Shown here: piece after piece, positions 33,850 through 41,193 of the stretch
How the letters are laid out: the number at the start of each line of letters is the position of its first letter
How positions within the stretch are numbered: position 1 is the first letter of the stretch
Origin: DAOUJI01 sp965237875
Lineage (GTDB): Bacteria > Chloroflexota > Dehalococcoidia > Lucifugimonadales > JAGWBF01
Reading direction: 5' to 3'
DNA length: 64,000 nucleotides
NCBI GenBank assembly: GCA_965237875.1
Contig: CBDEGP010000002.1
Location: forward strand, 620,001 to 684,000
Program-made: the position numbers and the translations under genes
Notes under the pieces: model-generated
The model's input: the letters and a program-made list of their open reading frames with translations, nothing else
The model's database searches: none
Told to the model about the DNA's origin: nothing

Positions 33850-35037
33850 TTAGTCTCTGGGCAGGCCCAGGCCGCGGCGGGCGATGATGTTGCGCTGGAT
33901 TTCCGACGTGCCGGCGCCTATGGTGGCGGAGTACTGGTCCAACGCGGCCCTGGAGAAGGTGCCGTTGAGCCTTGCCCACTTGGAGCCCTTCCACAGGGGA
34001 CCGTACTGGCCCAGTATCTCGAGGCCGCGGTTGGCGAGGCGCTGCTGGAACTCTGAGCCGTACACCTTGGACATGGAGGCCTCGTAGTTGGGAACGAGGC
34101 CCTGACCTTGCATCCAGCCGACCCTGTACGACAACCACCGGGACACCTGGACCTCAATGGCCGTGTCCACCAGCTTATTCCTGACTATGGGGTCCTTGGC
34201 CAGAGGCTCGCCTTTGTGAGTAGTCTCCCTCGTATACTGCACCAGGGACTCCAGGTTCCTCTTTCCCACGGCGGAGTAGGAAATCCCCGACCGCTCGAAG
34301 TCCAACGCCACGGCCAGGGTGTACCAGCCCCGGTTTAGCTCACCCACCAGGTTCTTCTTGGGGATCCTGACGTTGTCGAAGTAGACCTGGTTGAACTCAT
34401 GGTCTCCGGTCATCTTTATGACAGGGCGGACTGTGACGCCCGGCGACTTCATGTCCACCAGCATCAGGCTGATGCCCCTGTGCTTAGGGGCGTCGGGGTC
34501 AGTGCGGGCGGCCAGCCAACCCCAGTCGGCGATGTGGGCGCCCGAGGTCCATATCTTGGAACCGTTGACCACGAAATCGTCTCCGTCCTCCACGGCGCTG
34601 GTCTGCAGCCCGGCGAGGTCGGAACCCGTCTCCGGCTCGCTGTAGAAGGTGCACCAGTAACGTTCGGCCCGCGTGATTGGCGGCAGATGCTCCTGCTTCT
34701 GCTCGTCGGTGCCGTAGAGAATGAGGGTCGGGCCCACCCATGCCACTGCGCCGGCGCCCAGGTCGGTGCCGGGGACGCCGTTATATGCGATTTCTTCCCT
34801 GTATATCATCTGCTCGATATGGGACCGTCCCTGGCCGCCGTACTCCACAGGCCAATGCATCGTTAGCCAGCCCTTGTCGGCTAGTTTCGTCGCCATGCCC
34901 TTGCTGAAGTCGAGCTTGTCTTCGTGGTGGTGTTCCCCTTGCTCCATGGGTTCCCAATCGGCGGGCAACTCCTGATGCAGGAAGTCCTTGATTTCTTGGC
35001 GGAAAGCGTTCTGTTCTTTGGTGAATTGCAGCTCCAT
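33850..35037 (-). CDS. Acyl-CoA dehydrogenase (tandem paralogue 1)
   Basis: A 395-residue acyl-CoA dehydrogenase, the first of the three paralogues in transcription order. Features are WPVEYGGQGRSHIEQMIYREE, YSEPETGSDLAGLQTSAVED, WTSGAHIADWGWLAARTD, and the C-terminal GAGTSEIQRNIIARRGLGLP. AAGGAGG lies upstream of the ATG. It begins 85 nt downstream of the OB-fold gene, consistent with membership in the operon started by the promoter at 37795-37823. Confidence 0.93.
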   Translation of the reverse strand: MELQFTKEQNAFRQEIKDFLHQELPADWEPMEQGEHHHEDKLDFSKGMATKLADKGWLTMHWPVEYGGQGRSHIEQMIYREEIAYNGVPGTDLGAGAVAWVGPTLILYGTDEQKQEHLPPITRAERYWCTFYSEPETGSDLAGLQTSAVEDGDDFVVNGSKIWTSGAHIADWGWLAARTDPDAPKHRGISLMLVDMKSPGVTVRPVIKMTGDHEFNQVYFDNVRIPKKNLVGELNRGWYTLAVALDFERSGISYSAVGKRNLESLVQYTRETTHKGEPLAKDPIVRNKLVDTAIEVQVSRWLSYRVGWMQGQGLVPNYEASMSKVYGSEFQQRLANRGLEILGQYGPLWKGSKWARLNGTFSRAALDQYSATIGAGTSEIQRNIIARRGLGLPRD

Positions 35038-35122
35038 TGGGCAGCCTCCTTATCCCTCTCCCCCGACCTTAGTCTCGCTGGGGCTGATCATCCGAGTCTT
35101 CTTGCGTTTCATGTTGGATAGG

Positions 35123-35563
35123 CTATTTGTCGGCCCGCTTCCAAAGAGGAAGGGTGACCTCTTCTTCAGTGTGGTCCTCGAAGACGATCTCAACGGGCAT
35201 TCCGATGTATATGTCGTCATAGTCGGCGTCCACGATGTTGCCCACCATCCGGACGTTTCCCGCCTCCGGTATTTCCACCAGCGCCACGTTGTAAGGCACC
35301 CGCTCGCGGAGGATGGGATGCACCGGGTATTCGCTGTTCATGTAACTGTACACCACTCCCTTGCCGCTGGTCTTCACCCAGTCATAGTTAAAGGAGTGGC
35401 ATTCGTAGCAAATTATCTCCGGAGTGTGCCGGAAGGTCTTGCAGTCAGAGCATTGCTGGACCACCAACTCGTGACGCTTGCAGGCTTCCCAGAAACCCGC
35501 ATCGGCGCTGTCGGGAGTCCAACCGGGAAGCGGCATTCCTTCCGTAAGGTAGTAGTCGGCCAT
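35123..35563 (-). CDS. Zn-ribbon OB-fold protein (DUF35), thiolase partner
   Basis: A 146-residue DUF35 protein: FWEACKRHELVVQQC, the four-cysteine zinc ribbon (CSDC...CYEC) and the OB-fold segment GKGVVYSYMNSEYPVHP. It is encoded 3 nt after the thiolase-like gene at 35567, a tight coupling consistent with a stable complex. GGAGG precedes the ATG. It parallels the pair at 28866/29343. Confidence 0.9.
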   Translation of the reverse strand: MADYYLTEGMPLPGWTPDSADAGFWEACKRHELVVQQCSDCKTFRHTPEIICYECHSFNYDWVKTSGKGVVYSYMNSEYPVHPILRERVPYNVALVEIPEAGNVRMVGNIVDADYDDIYIGMPVEIVFEDHTEEEVTLPLWKRADK

Positions 35564-35566
35564 TAT

Positions 35567-36742
35567 TTACCTCCGCAGTATCAAAGAGCTGAGGGGCGAG
35601 ACTCCGGGTCCGCTGGCGACGAAGGATATCTCCGCTCCTTCCACCTGGGCAGTGGAAGAGCCGCGCACCTGTCTCACCGCTTCAGTGACAATCTCAAACC
35701 CGTGGGTGTAGGCCTCGGCCAGGTTCCCGCCGCTGGTGTTGATGGGCAGGTCTCCGTCGGGCCATTCGATGCGGCCTCCCTCCACGAAGGGTCCGCCCTC
35801 GCCCTTCTCGCAGAACCCGTAGTCCTCGATGGACATGAGCACCAACGGGGTGAAGTTCTCGTAGAACTGGGCCACGTCCACGTCCTTCGGTTCAATCCCC
35901 GCCATTCCCCAGAGGGAGTCGGACAGGGCGTCGTGGTTGGAGTGGACGAGGCTCCGGTTCATGGCGCCCGCGCCGTAGCGGAACCCGCTTCCCTGGGCGG
36001 CTGCCATGAGGTAAGCCGGCGTCTGCTTCATGTCCTTGGCCCGCTCAGCCGTGGTCAGGATCACAGCAGCTGAGCCGTCAGTTTCCTGGCAGCAGTCGAA
36101 CAGATGGAGAGGTTGGGCGATCCAGCGGGAGGCGTGGTATGCCTCCATCGTCAGCGGTCTGCCGTACATGACGGCGCGCGGGTTCGTCTGCGCGTGCTTG
36201 TAGGATGCCATGGCGATGGAGCCAAATTGTTCCTGGGTTGTTCCATAATCGTACATGTGTCGCTGAGCCTGCATGGCTGCCAGGGTCTGCCCGGCGGACA
36301 TGCACCCAAAGGGGGCCTGATAGGCGGCGAGGTCCATGACTCTGGACTGGCGGGCCGCAAGGGCCTGCCCGAAACGTCCAAACTGGCCCTGGGCCAGTCC
36401 CCTGTAGGCCACCACGTACTTGGCGTACCCTGCGACGAGAGCCGCCGCTGCGTTGCCCACGGCTCCCGATCCGCCGCCGCCGCCGCCGCCCCAGAACATG
36501 GTGTTGAAACCTACTTTGGGTGAGCCGAGCGCCGTGGAAACGCGGATTGGGTCGTTACGGTCGTTTGCGTAGGAAGCGTAGCCGTCGATCTCCCGGGGAT
36601 CGATTCCAGCATCCTCGGCGGCGGCCATGATGGCCTGAAGACACAGATGGAACTCGCCGTAGGGGCTCTGACCTCTCTTGTAGTAGTCGCTCTCGCCGAT
36701 GCCGACGATGGCGACCTTGCCGTTGATGGTGTTCTCCGCCAT
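35567..36742 (-). CDS. Thiolase-like protein with polyglycine at the nucleophile position
   Basis: A 391-residue thiolase-fold protein: KVAIVGIGESDYYKRG, the central FQ/GD segments, and LAEAYTHGFEIVTEAVRQVRG near the end. Where its relative at 29343 has VGGCS (Cys83), this one has FWGGGGGGGSG (Gly85-91), so no nucleophilic cysteine is seen there. It may be non-catalytic or use another chemistry. The glycines are encoded by a CCG/GGC trinucleotide run. AGGAGG lies before the ATG. It is followed at 3 nt by its OB-fold partner. Confidence 0.85.
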   Translation of the reverse strand: MAENTINGKVAIVGIGESDYYKRGQSPYGEFHLCLQAIMAAAEDAGIDPREIDGYASYANDRNDPIRVSTALGSPKVGFNTMFWGGGGGGGSGAVGNAAAALVAGYAKYVVAYRGLAQGQFGRFGQALAARQSRVMDLAAYQAPFGCMSAGQTLAAMQAQRHMYDYGTTQEQFGSIAMASYKHAQTNPRAVMYGRPLTMEAYHASRWIAQPLHLFDCCQETDGSAAVILTTAERAKDMKQTPAYLMAAAQGSGFRYGAGAMNRSLVHSNHDALSDSLWGMAGIEPKDVDVAQFYENFTPLVLMSIEDYGFCEKGEGGPFVEGGRIEWPDGDLPINTSGGNLAEAYTHGFEIVTEAVRQVRGSSTAQVEGAEISFVASGPGVSPLSSLILRR

Positions 36743-36776
36743 TTAGCCTGACCTCCTGAAATAAGACCGATGCCTT

Positions 36777-37211
36777 TTAGGATTTTACAGGCAGGGTCAC
36801 CAATGCGTAGGTGGGAGTGGTGACGCCTTCCCGCTGGTTTTCGGCCCATAGTTCGCATTCCACGAAATGCTCGCCGTCCTCCTCGTACTTCCGGGTCACC
36901 TTTCCCCTGAGCGTCATCACGTCACCCGGGCGGTTCATCCTGCGCATTTCCATGCGGAACTTGCGGAGCATCCCCCGGTCTCCGATCCAGCCGCAGATCA
37001 GCCTGTTGAAGCAGCCTTGCATGAACCCCGTGTTGACGAAAACGTCGGGGTGGCCGCCGTTCTGGGCGAAGGGCACGTCGTAGTGGACCTCGTAGAAGTC
37101 CTGGGAGCCGCTGACCTGCTTGACGATGCGGTTGGGGTCGATCTCAAGCGCATATCCTGGGATTTCTTGGCCCTCGTTCACGTCGTCCCAGTAGACTTGC
37201 TTGTGGGCCAT
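36777..37211 (-). CDS. MaoC-like hydratase, second subunit
   Basis: A 144-residue hot-dog protein of the MaoC type, with SQDFYEVHYDVPFAQNGGHPD where the hydratase Asp/His motif lies and RPGDVMTLRGKVTRKYEEDG in the next strand. Together with the gene 2 nt upstream (37214) it probably forms the two halves of a heteromeric enoyl-CoA hydratase, as in steroid side-chain degradation. The ATG is coupled to the preceding stop. Confidence 0.87.
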   Translation of the reverse strand: MAHKQVYWDDVNEGQEIPGYALEIDPNRIVKQVSGSQDFYEVHYDVPFAQNGGHPDVFVNTGFMQGCFNRLICGWIGDRGMLRKFRMEMRRMNRPGDVMTLRGKVTRKYEEDGEHFVECELWAENQREGVTTPTYALVTLPVKS

Positions 37212-37213
37212 GT

Positions 37214-37741
37214 CTACTCTCCCGCCTCGGCGATCTGCTCGGGCGTCCGGTGCCGCAGGCCCAGGTTGGTCATCTTGGCCACCATATCTCCATCCTGGTT
37301 GTATATGAGGGTCTCGATCTTGGTCCAGAACGCCTTGGCGTCCAGCCGGATGGGCTTAATGTAAACTTCAGCGATGCGCCTCTTGTAGGATATCCTGTCC
37401 CCGACCACGATGGGCTTATAGAACTCCAACTCGCGGGTGAGGTTGATGTTCCTTTCGCCCGGAGTGGGCACCCTGGGGAGGGCTGAAGCCGGCTTGGAGG
37501 ATGGGGGCCACAGGTTCTCCTTAACAAAGTACTCCACCATAGTGGGAGGGCATACAGCGTCTCTGTATCCTGACGCTTGGGCGTATTCCGGGTCCATGAA
37601 GAGCGGGTTGGGGTCTTCGGTCATGTGGCAGTAGCGCCGGATGGAGTCGTATTCCACGGGATAGGGGTAGCGTTCCAGTTCCGTTTCAGCGCCGATGAGT
37701 TCTTTCGCTTCTTCCAGGAACTCCTCCGGGGTTTTCGGCAT
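37214..37741 (-). CDS. MaoC-like hydratase, first subunit (FAS1-like N-terminal dehydratase domain)
   Basis: A 175-residue protein of the MaoC N-terminal dehydratase class: YPVEYDSIRRYCHMTEDPNPLF, GYRDAVCPPTMVEYF and LEFYKPIVVGDRISYKRRI. It is the first gene of the operon that continues through the second MaoC subunit, thiolase, OB-fold protein and acyl-CoA dehydrogenases. A promoter lies about 55 nt upstream. Confidence 0.87.
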   Translation of the reverse strand: MPKTPEEFLEEAKELIGAETELERYPYPVEYDSIRRYCHMTEDPNPLFMDPEYAQASGYRDAVCPPTMVEYFVKENLWPPSSKPASALPRVPTPGERNINLTRELEFYKPIVVGDRISYKRRIAEVYIKPIRLDAKAFWTKIETLIYNQDGDMVAKMTNLGLRHRTPEQIAEAGE

Positions 37742-37773
37742 GGCACAACCTTGGCAATGATTGAAAAAGGTTA

Positions 37774-37810
37774 GGGGCCGCTCTGCGAGTTGGTATTATA
37801 GAGCGGCCCC
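37774..37810. repeat. Perfect 11-bp inverted repeat overlapping promoter, possible terminator/operator
   Basis: GGGGCCGCTCT (37774-37784) and AGAGCGGCCCC (37800-37810) are perfect inverted repeats around a 15-nt loop. Read on the minus strand they are followed by TAACCTTTTTC, so the element could terminate the flavin monooxygenase gene ending at 37840. The same element surrounds the -10 box of the next operon and could serve as an operator. Confidence 0.75.
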
Positions 37811-37823
37811 TTACTAGCGTCAA
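37795..37823 (-). promoter_or_regulatory. Sigma-70 promoter of the MaoC-thiolase-acyl-CoA dehydrogenase operon
   Basis: On the minus strand TTGACG (37823-37818) and TATAAT (37800-37795) are 17 bp apart, near-ideal spacing. The MaoC start codon is about 55 nt downstream. The -10 box is inside the loop of the inverted repeat 37774-37810. Confidence 0.75.
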
Positions 37824-37839
37824 CCCAAGCTGCCCCAAG

Positions 37840-39033
37840 CTATTCGTAGGGCTTCAACTTGATCTCTTTCAGGGCGGGTATGACCTCGGTCCCGATAAGC
37901 TGGAGTGACCGCATCACCTTATCGTGGGGCATGTCGCCCTCGTTGCCGTAGCAAATCAGGTAGCCGGGCGCCAGCCCTTCGAGGATATCCGTCAGCTTCT
38001 TGGTCACCGTATCCGGGTTTCCGACCACTATGCTGTTGGCCTCTTGAAGGTCGTCATAGGTCCGGTACTGCTGGCCGAACCGGGTGCCGACTCCCGCCGG
38101 AATCTGCCGGACCACTGCGGTGTCGGCCCGAGAGCGGTATCCCGGAGGGTCGTTGTGCTCTTGGGGACCTTTGAAACGGTGGTCGGCGTTCCACATGAAG
38201 GTCTTTCCGATTTCGTAAGCCTCTTCGTCGGTGTCGGCGCAGAAGACCATGACGTTGCCGCCAAAGTTGCCGGGGCCGGGAGTGTAGCCGGCTTCCTTGG
38301 CCGTGTCTATGTATATCTCTTTCAGCCACTCGGTCTGGCCCTTGATTACCTGGAGGTTCAGGTAAGGGTAGCCGTGCTCGGCGGCCCAGATGACGCTAGA
38401 GGGGCTGCCGGTGCCGGGGAACCAGATGTCGGGGTGGGGCTTTTGCATGGGCAGGACCCAGGGATTCACCATGCGGCGATGGTAGTATTCACCCTCGAAG
38501 CGGAAGGGGCCGGGTTGGGTCCAGCACTTGAGAATCAGGTCGTGGGCCTCTTCAAACCGCCCGCGGTTCTCGGTGGGGGAGTTGCCCGACTGGATTGTCT
38601 CGATGGCGCTGCCCCGGACGAAGCCCGAGATGATCCGGCCTCCGGAATAGCAGTCCAGCATGGCAACCTCTTCCGCCAGCTTCACGGGGTCGTTCAGTCC
38701 AATCACATTGCCCAGAAGAGCGATCTTCACGTTCTTGGTCACCTTGGAGAGGACGGCGCCGTCCAGGTTGATGGCCGGTTTCATGCACCAGTAGGCGGTG
38801 TGGTGCTCGTTGGACATGATGCCGTCGAATCCCACTTCGTCCACCAGGGCGTACTGCTCGTGGTACTGGTTGTAGAGGACATGGGCTTTCTCCGGGTCGA
38901 AGTAGGTGTTGGGGAACGTCATCCGCGTTCCTGGGAACTTCTCCAAGTCCTCTTCCTTGACGTACCCGTTGGGTTGCTCTGTGAAGAAGTAGACTTCAAC
39001 TTTGTCAATAGGCCGTTTCAGCTGTTCTACCAT
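37840..39033 (-). CDS. Luciferase-like flavin-dependent monooxygenase
   Basis: A 397-residue LLM-class TIM-barrel oxidoreductase: YALVDEVGFDGIMSNEHHTAYW, IALLGNVIGLNDPVKLAEEVAMLD, GGRIISGFVRGSAIET, and a C-terminal VVGNPDTVTKKL segment. These enzymes use reduced FMN (or F420) and often oxygen to oxygenate or desulfurise substrates. AAGGAG lies before the ATG. A close paralogue is at 41194, with nitrile-hydratase-like genes in between. The substrate is unknown. Confidence 0.92.
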   Translation of the reverse strand: MVEQLKRPIDKVEVYFFTEQPNGYVKEEDLEKFPGTRMTFPNTYFDPEKAHVLYNQYHEQYALVDEVGFDGIMSNEHHTAYWCMKPAINLDGAVLSKVTKNVKIALLGNVIGLNDPVKLAEEVAMLDCYSGGRIISGFVRGSAIETIQSGNSPTENRGRFEEAHDLILKCWTQPGPFRFEGEYYHRRMVNPWVLPMQKPHPDIWFPGTGSPSSVIWAAEHGYPYLNLQVIKGQTEWLKEIYIDTAKEAGYTPGPGNFGGNVMVFCADTDEEAYEIGKTFMWNADHRFKGPQEHNDPPGYRSRADTAVVRQIPAGVGTRFGQQYRTYDDLQEANSIVVGNPDTVTKKLTDILEGLAPGYLICYGNEGDMPHDKVMRSLQLIGTEVIPALKEIKLKPYE

Positions 39034-39162
39034 GCTTTTCTCCTTGTTAAGCCTCGCTTCCGGCGGGGGATTCGGCCCAGTATACCAGAATCAACAAGAG
39101 GTGGGGAATCCCTGGCTCTTGTACCAGGGTCATTTTGATTGTACCTGCAACTCCGATTCCCG

Positions 39163-39822
39163 TTATGAGGGTTTGACGACGGGTGAGTTGGCTAGGCCGA
39201 CGCCGATCATGCTGTCCCGGGTAACCAGCGCGACGAGTTCCTCCTCGCTCATTCCGTCGGTCCCTTCGGGGCGTAGGGGGAGCGCCATGTATCTGAGGTC
39301 TGCGGCGCTGTCGACTACCCGGACCTCGACGTCGTCGCCCACCTCAAGGCCGAACTCGCGCATAACGCCCCTTGGGTCGACGACAGCCCGCGACCGATAG
39401 GCGAAGCTCTTATACCAGTCCGGCGGAAGCCCGAGCAGCGAAGTCGGGTAACAGGAGCACAGGGTGCAGACGACCAAGTGGTGCACCTTGTCGGTGTTTT
39501 CGAGCGCCGCCAGCTTGGCGCTGCCTACAAGAGGGTACCCCAGCTCGGCCAAAGCCGCTTCTGGCTCTTCGAGCAGACGACGCTTGTAGGCCGGGTCGAC
39601 CCATGCGCGAGCCACAACCCTGGCGCCGTCAACCGGCGACCTGGCCTCCGTTACGTCGATGAGGCGCCGTACGTCACCCTGGGCGATGACGCCTTTCTCT
39701 ACGAGGAGCCCCTCCATAGCAAGCACACGCTGGGCGCGGTCGCTCAGCTCGACATCCTCCTCCATGCCAGGGTGGTCATGGTCCCCGTGGTGTCCGTGCC
39801 GGTGATGCTCATCTGAGCTCAT
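39163..39822 (-). CDS. nthA: Nitrile hydratase alpha / thiocyanate hydrolase gamma-like subunit
   Basis: A 219-residue catalytic subunit. The metal-binding claw is VVCTLCSCYP; Thr in the CTLCSC motif indicates the cobalt rather than iron type. The two middle cysteines are normally oxidised to sulfinic/sulfenic acid. The N-terminus is His-rich (HHRHGHHGDHDH), possibly for metal handling. GGAGGAG precedes ATG 39822. The two upstream genes encode the two halves of the beta subunit separately, as in thiocyanate hydrolase and toyocamycin nitrile hydratase, so nitrile, thiocyanate or a related substrate is possible. Confidence 0.92.
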   Translation of the reverse strand: MSSDEHHRHGHHGDHDHPGMEEDVELSDRAQRVLAMEGLLVEKGVIAQGDVRRLIDVTEARSPVDGARVVARAWVDPAYKRRLLEEPEAALAELGYPLVGSAKLAALENTDKVHHLVVCTLCSCYPTSLLGLPPDWYKSFAYRSRAVVDPRGVMREFGLEVGDDVEVRVVDSAADLRYMALPLRPEGTDGMSEEELVALVTRDSMIGVGLANSPVVKPS

Positions 39823-39849
39823 GGCTCTCCTCCACCGCAAGTCGGCTTG

Positions 39850-40134
39850 TTAGGCCGGCTCCAGCCATTGTTCGTAGATGTCGACAAGTAGACTGTCGCG
39901 TGACGGCCCGCTATATCGCTCTCCCCAGATAGCCCTCATATCGAACTCGACCAGGTAGAGCGCCCGCTCCGGGAGCCCGTCCCCGCCGTAAGCCCGCGAC
40001 TCAGGGTCAAGGAAGGTCCCGGACATCGCCTTCACCCGTCCCATCTTGCCCTTGACGTAGCCGGGGGTCCTGTGGTGAGTGTGAACAACCGTCGGCAGGA
40101 CCCTTATCGGGTCTCCGGGACAGAACTGCGCCAT
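39850..40134 (-). CDS. Nitrile hydratase beta subunit, C-terminal half as a separate protein
   Basis: A 94-residue protein matching the C-terminal beta-barrel of nitrile hydratase beta: FCPGDPIRVLPTVVHTHHRT, PGYVKGKMGRV, YLVEFDMRAIWGE and LLVDIYEQWLEPA. In most nitrile hydratases it is fused to the N-terminal half; here it is a separate gene starting 1 nt after the stop of that half. Its start at 40134 is preceded by AAAGGTGGGG. Confidence 0.88.
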   Translation of the reverse strand: MAQFCPGDPIRVLPTVVHTHHRTPGYVKGKMGRVKAMSGTFLDPESRAYGGDGLPERALYLVEFDMRAIWGERYSGPSRDSLLVDIYEQWLEPA

Positions 40135-40135
40135 C

Positions 40136-40438
40136 TCAGCCCCACCTTTCCTTGAGAGCGGCCGATCGGTTGTCGATCTCCTCCGATGTGAGCAACTCCT
40201 TCTCGACCAAGAGAAGTTCCAAGGAGGCCGACCATCGCTCGTAGTATGTGAGGCTCTCATACTCATGCGCCGGGATCGTCTCGATGCCGCGGCGCAGTTC
40301 GTCGGTGTTTATCAGTCGCTTCTCTCTCAGGACCCCTACGAGTGCGTATATCCGGCGCTCCCAGTCCGATAAAGTGTGTTCCGACTGGTCGATTGGCTCG
40401 TTGTAGGGCTTCCCGCCCATGTCATGCACTGCACTCAT
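40136..40438 (-). CDS. Nitrile hydratase beta subunit, N-terminal half as a separate protein
   Basis: A 100-residue protein with MSAVHDMGGKPYNEPI, DWERRIYALVGVLREK, RRGIETIPAHEYESLTYYERW and LLLVEKELLTSEEI, the helical N-terminal part of nitrile hydratase beta. It is the first gene of the three-gene set. GGAG lies 7 nt before the ATG. Upstream (40439-40639) no gene is recognised. Confidence 0.87.
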   Translation of the reverse strand: MSAVHDMGGKPYNEPIDQSEHTLSDWERRIYALVGVLREKRLINTDELRRGIETIPAHEYESLTYYERWSASLELLLVEKELLTSEEIDNRSAALKERWG

Positions 40439-40639
40439 AATTTTACTCCGTTCACCGCCGTCAGCGTGGCCTCACATCGCCGGACCTGCTTGAGATTATA
40501 GTAGATGAATGGCTTGTCACATTCAGGCATCCCAACGTCGTACCCGCACTGTGAGGCGTCGCTGCCGCGTTGTCCCAACCTCTCAAGATTGACATAGGCA
40601 TGTTAAACGCCGCTTTTACGCTGGACATGTAAGCGCCTT

Positions 40640-40771
40640 CTAGGCGGACATCTTCGGGCACAGGCCCAGCATCAGATTGAAGTTCTGGACCGTCGTGCTG
40701 GACGCCCCTTTTCCGAGGTTGTCGTGCAAGGCGGTAAGCAAAAGCCGCTCGTTGCGAGGGTCAGCCAGTCT
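40640..40771 (-). pseudogene. Fragment of argC (N-acetyl-gamma-glutamyl-phosphate reductase C-terminus)
   Basis: 44 codons on the minus strand encode RLADPRNERLLLTALHDNLG and GKGASSTTVQNFNLMLGL, then a short tail and TAG at 40640-40642. This matches the conserved C-terminus of ArgC (DNLGKGA...VQN.NLM). The rest of argC is absent. The fragment abuts and slightly overlaps the broken 3' end of hicA, pointing to a recombination junction around 40765. It has no start codon of its own. Confidence 0.75.
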
Positions 40772-40877
40772 GGGTGGTTACCCGCACATGAGCGCCACGC
40801 TGCCGTGTAGCCTCATAACCCAAGCGACGAAGCGCTTTCTCTAATTCCGTTCCGCGCAGATCGCGCGGAAGCTTCAT
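40761..40877 (-). pseudogene. hicA: HicA-type toxin, truncated
   Basis: The 38-residue frame MKLPRDLRGTELEKALRRLG...RQRGAHVRVTTQTG is the N-terminal half of a HicA mRNA interferase, including the His in RGAH that is the presumed catalytic residue. HicA normally continues with a GEHHVTIP strand and a C-terminal helix; here the frame ends in TGA just where argC-derived sequence begins. ATG 40877 overlaps the hicB stop by 4 nt (ATGA). The toxin is probably inactive. Confidence 0.78.
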
Positions 40878-41098
40878 AGAGCAAAGACTTCGTCGCGGAC
40901 GAAGTGAAGGCGAATCAACGCGGGTCGTTCCATCGTTGCGTCGAAGAAGCAATCGACGGCTTCTCTCACGTTGCGTCGAAGTTCCTCGATCGTTTCGCCG
41001 TCAGTGTGGATGCCATATCCAAGTGCGCTAGCCGAGTATCCGCCGTCGATATCGTCCTCGCTGACCTCAAATATGACTTCAGAGCCGATGGCGGGCAT
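40874..41098 (-). CDS. hicB: HicB-type antitoxin
   Basis: A 74-residue partial-RNaseH-fold antitoxin: VIFEVSEDDIDGGYSASALG then GIHTDGETIEELRRNVREAV, typical of HicB. GAGGAG lies about 9 nt upstream. It overlaps the hicA start by 4 nt, the usual coupling. No C-terminal DNA-binding domain is present. With the toxin truncated, it may persist as a solitary antitoxin. Confidence 0.8.
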   Translation of the reverse strand: MPAIGSEVIFEVSEDDIDGGYSASALGYGIHTDGETIEELRRNVREAVDCFFDATMERPALIRLHFVRDEVFAL

Positions 41099-41193
41099 TA
41101 TTGCGTTCTCCTCTCACACAAGGCGCCACGCATCGCACAGCCACTCGCCTCCGGAGGGCTTGTAGATGGGTAGGGGATTCGGATATAGGCCCG

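Noticed and set aside
40461..40661. 66-residue minus-strand frame
   Set aside because: It overlaps the argC fragment in another frame and shows no family pattern or ribosome-binding site.
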